Source: Pseudomonadota bacterium
Lineage (GTDB): Bacteria > Desulfobacterota > Desulfovibrionia > Desulfovibrionales > Desulfovibrionaceae
Assembly: GCA_018816865.1 (NCBI GenBank)
Contig: JAHIUW010000038.1
Location: forward strand, 180,714 to 244,713
Length of the DNA: 64,000 nucleotides
Reading direction: 5' to 3'
Positions within the stretch are counted from its first letter, which is position 1. Every line of letters begins with the position of its first letter. Of the stretch, positions 62,887 through 64,000 are shown piece after piece. Made by a program: the position numbers and the translations under genes. The notes under the pieces were generated by a model. It saw only the letters and a program-made list of their open reading frames with translations, did not search any database and was not told the DNA's origin.

Positions 62887-63606
62887 TCAGGAAATTTGCG
62901 CCGCGCGGAACACGTCCTGGCCCGCAAGCCAGCGCCCGGTGGCCGTTTCGTTGTGCAGGGCGATGTCCAGCGCGCTGCTGAATTCGACGTACGGGGAGTG
63001 CAGTCCATGGTTGTGCAACGCAACCATGAAGGCCGAGGAATAGAGGTCCGTGGCCTGCTGCAATTTGGGGTAGCAGGGGATGTCCATGGCGTGGCGGTCT
63101 TCAAAGCCCTGGGCGCATGAAGTTGCCGAGGTTGAATGGTGGCTGCGGCAGGTGAAGGGGCGAATCTCATAGATTGCGCAGAGTTGACCGGCGTCGTCGC
63201 CCAGGAACGGGCAAGGGATTTTGTTTTCCAGCCACCATTCCAAGCGGGTCGGGTCACCCTGATCAATCCGTGTGCGCAGTTGCTGCTTGAGCTGCGCAAG
63301 GGTCGGGGCGTCAAGGTTGCGCTGCAATTGCTGGGCAATGATCAGCACCTCGGGGATCGAGGTACTGACGCGCGTGTGACAGCAGAAGGCGCACCCCGGC
63401 TGGCACTGCACGTCCTCAGGAATGGGGAAGGTCTGTGTGGTCGCGGCAAACTGCTGCATTCCGTAGGCCAGCACCGGGACGCTCAGCCCGTGCTCGGCAA
63501 TGGCCTGGGCGATGAATTGCACGGCTTGCTCAAGGCGTTGGCGCAGGTATTCGTCGGCCTGTCCGGGGGTGTGGCCTTCCTGGGGGGGTGGTGTCTTGTC
63601 TGTCAC
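62887..63606 (-). CDS. YkgJ-family cysteine-cluster (putative metal-binding) protein
   Basis: 239 residues. The family motif CQPGCAFCCHTRVSTSIPEV (near residue 68) plus later cysteines in CPFLGDDAGQLCAIYEIRPFTCRSH build the CxxxCxxCC metal or iron-sulfur cluster site of PF03692 proteins. No catalytic role is established for the family. GTG 63606 with AAGGG ahead is preferred over a TTG at 63624. Confidence 0.88.
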   Translation of the reverse strand: MTDKTPPPQEGHTPGQADEYLRQRLEQAVQFIAQAIAEHGLSVPVLAYGMQQFAATTQTFPIPEDVQCQPGCAFCCHTRVSTSIPEVLIIAQQLQRNLDAPTLAQLKQQLRTRIDQGDPTRLEWWLENKIPCPFLGDDAGQLCAIYEIRPFTCRSHHSTSATSCAQGFEDRHAMDIPCYPKLQQATDLYSSAFMVALHNHGLHSPYVEFSSALDIALHNETATGRWLAGQDVFRAAQIS

Positions 63607-64000
63607 GAGGGGTCCCTTGCTCAAGGCAGTGGCTTCAGGGTCCTAAATGCTTTGTGAATCTAGCAAAACCTGGGGCGATGCACCAGCGCCGTGCCGTGGA
63701 TTATTCCACCTCGCGAATCTGTGAGATCGACCTCGCTTTGCACGGCAATGTGTACCATAGGAATTTGATGCTCTGCTCCACAATCAAAGTGGGGGGTGCC
63801 GTTATCCCCAGAACCTCTCGTTGATGTGCGGAAAAGGGGGGGGGCGAGGTCGTGATGAATGAGAAGGTTCAGGATAATTGAAGGTGGGGATCAGGATAAC
63901 CGGGACTATCCGGGAAGTCACGGGACATAGCGGGAAGGTTTTGTGAAAGAGCGTTTCAGTATGTGCAACGCTCGCTAGGAGCCAAAAAGAGAGTGCTGCT
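63607..64000. other. 394-base end region, no gene seen
   Basis: Contains a G-rich tract (63835-63843), a phased CGGGA repeat (63901-63935) and no convincing open frame. Confidence 0.4.
63901..63935. repeat. Four CGGGA words at exact 10-base spacing
   Basis: CGGGA starts at 63901, 63911, 63921 and 63931, i.e. one per DNA helical turn. May be a regulator-binding array or chance in G-rich DNA. Confidence 0.45.

Overview
The window is high-GC DNA of a bacterial chromosome, most likely a sulfate-reducing member of the Desulfovibrionales (Desulfobacterota). The best pointers are a small assimilatory-type siroheme sulfite reductase of the kind known from Desulfovibrio, a MucR/Ros-type zinc-finger regulator, a CobD-CobQ fusion, an ErcA-like iron alcohol dehydrogenase next to a PAS histidine kinase, and multi-gene RND, MATE and chemoreceptor content. 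No rRNA operon, CRISPR array, complete insertion sequence or prophage is visible. One tRNA gene (Ala, anticodon GGC) is present.

Layout. 1-2.4 kb: ychF (cut by the window edge) divergent from aroC. 2.5-7.6 kb: a TetR-controlled RND efflux operon read leftward. 7.6-11.4 kb: an orphan MacB/FtsX-type permease, then MATE + DUF2156 genes. 11.5-18.7 kb: the most interesting locus, a leftward chain of overlapping genes (TonB-dependent receptor, dimeric SAM methyltransferase, metal-type ABC binding protein, ATPase, permease, second methyltransferase) divergent from a dedicated TonB-family gene, with a 17-bp perfect-arm palindrome between them. 18.8-22 kb: a decayed gene, a histidine kinase and an ErcA-like protein. 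22.2-24.4 kb: CIRCE-groES-groEL. 24.35-27.9 kb: a 1.8-kb tandem duplication (terminator + leader + TPR lipoprotein-like gene), each copy with nine Gs next to the start codon. 28-33 kb: cobD-cobQ fusion, mucR-like, fetA-fetB-like. 33.2-35 kb: purD-purE. 35.5-38.3 kb: a SlyD-like/methyltransferase fusion and a lipoprotein acid phosphatase. 38.4-43.4 kb: uvrA, and a MATE pump divergent from an Lrp/AsnC regulator. 43.7-50.3 kb: two cupins, an unknown protein, uup, yajQ, an rhlE-like helicase and the sulfite reductase. 50.4-59.1 kb: a chemoreceptor, a second RND operon, and an EAL-HDOD protein. 59.3-61.1 kb: an oppB-oppC permease pair without partners. 61.4-62.8 kb: tRNA-Ala, a GC-poor glycosyltransferase, and a decayed copy of the tRNA with its own terminator. 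62.9-63.6 kb: a YkgJ-type cysteine-cluster protein.

Non-coding structure is rich: four copies of a roughly 125-170-bp imperfect palindromic dispersed repeat sit at gene ends (33.0, 36.8, 43.4, 49.3 kb); the last grows into a 48-bp tandem array. A perfect FNR-type box (48854-48869) and a CRP-type palindrome (30824-30843) suggest redox or anaerobic control of a cupin gene and of the mucR-like gene. Gene starts were moved from the longest open frame wherever a ribosome-binding site or an ATGA overlap decided it; family assignments come from motif recognition in the translated sequence only, with no database search.
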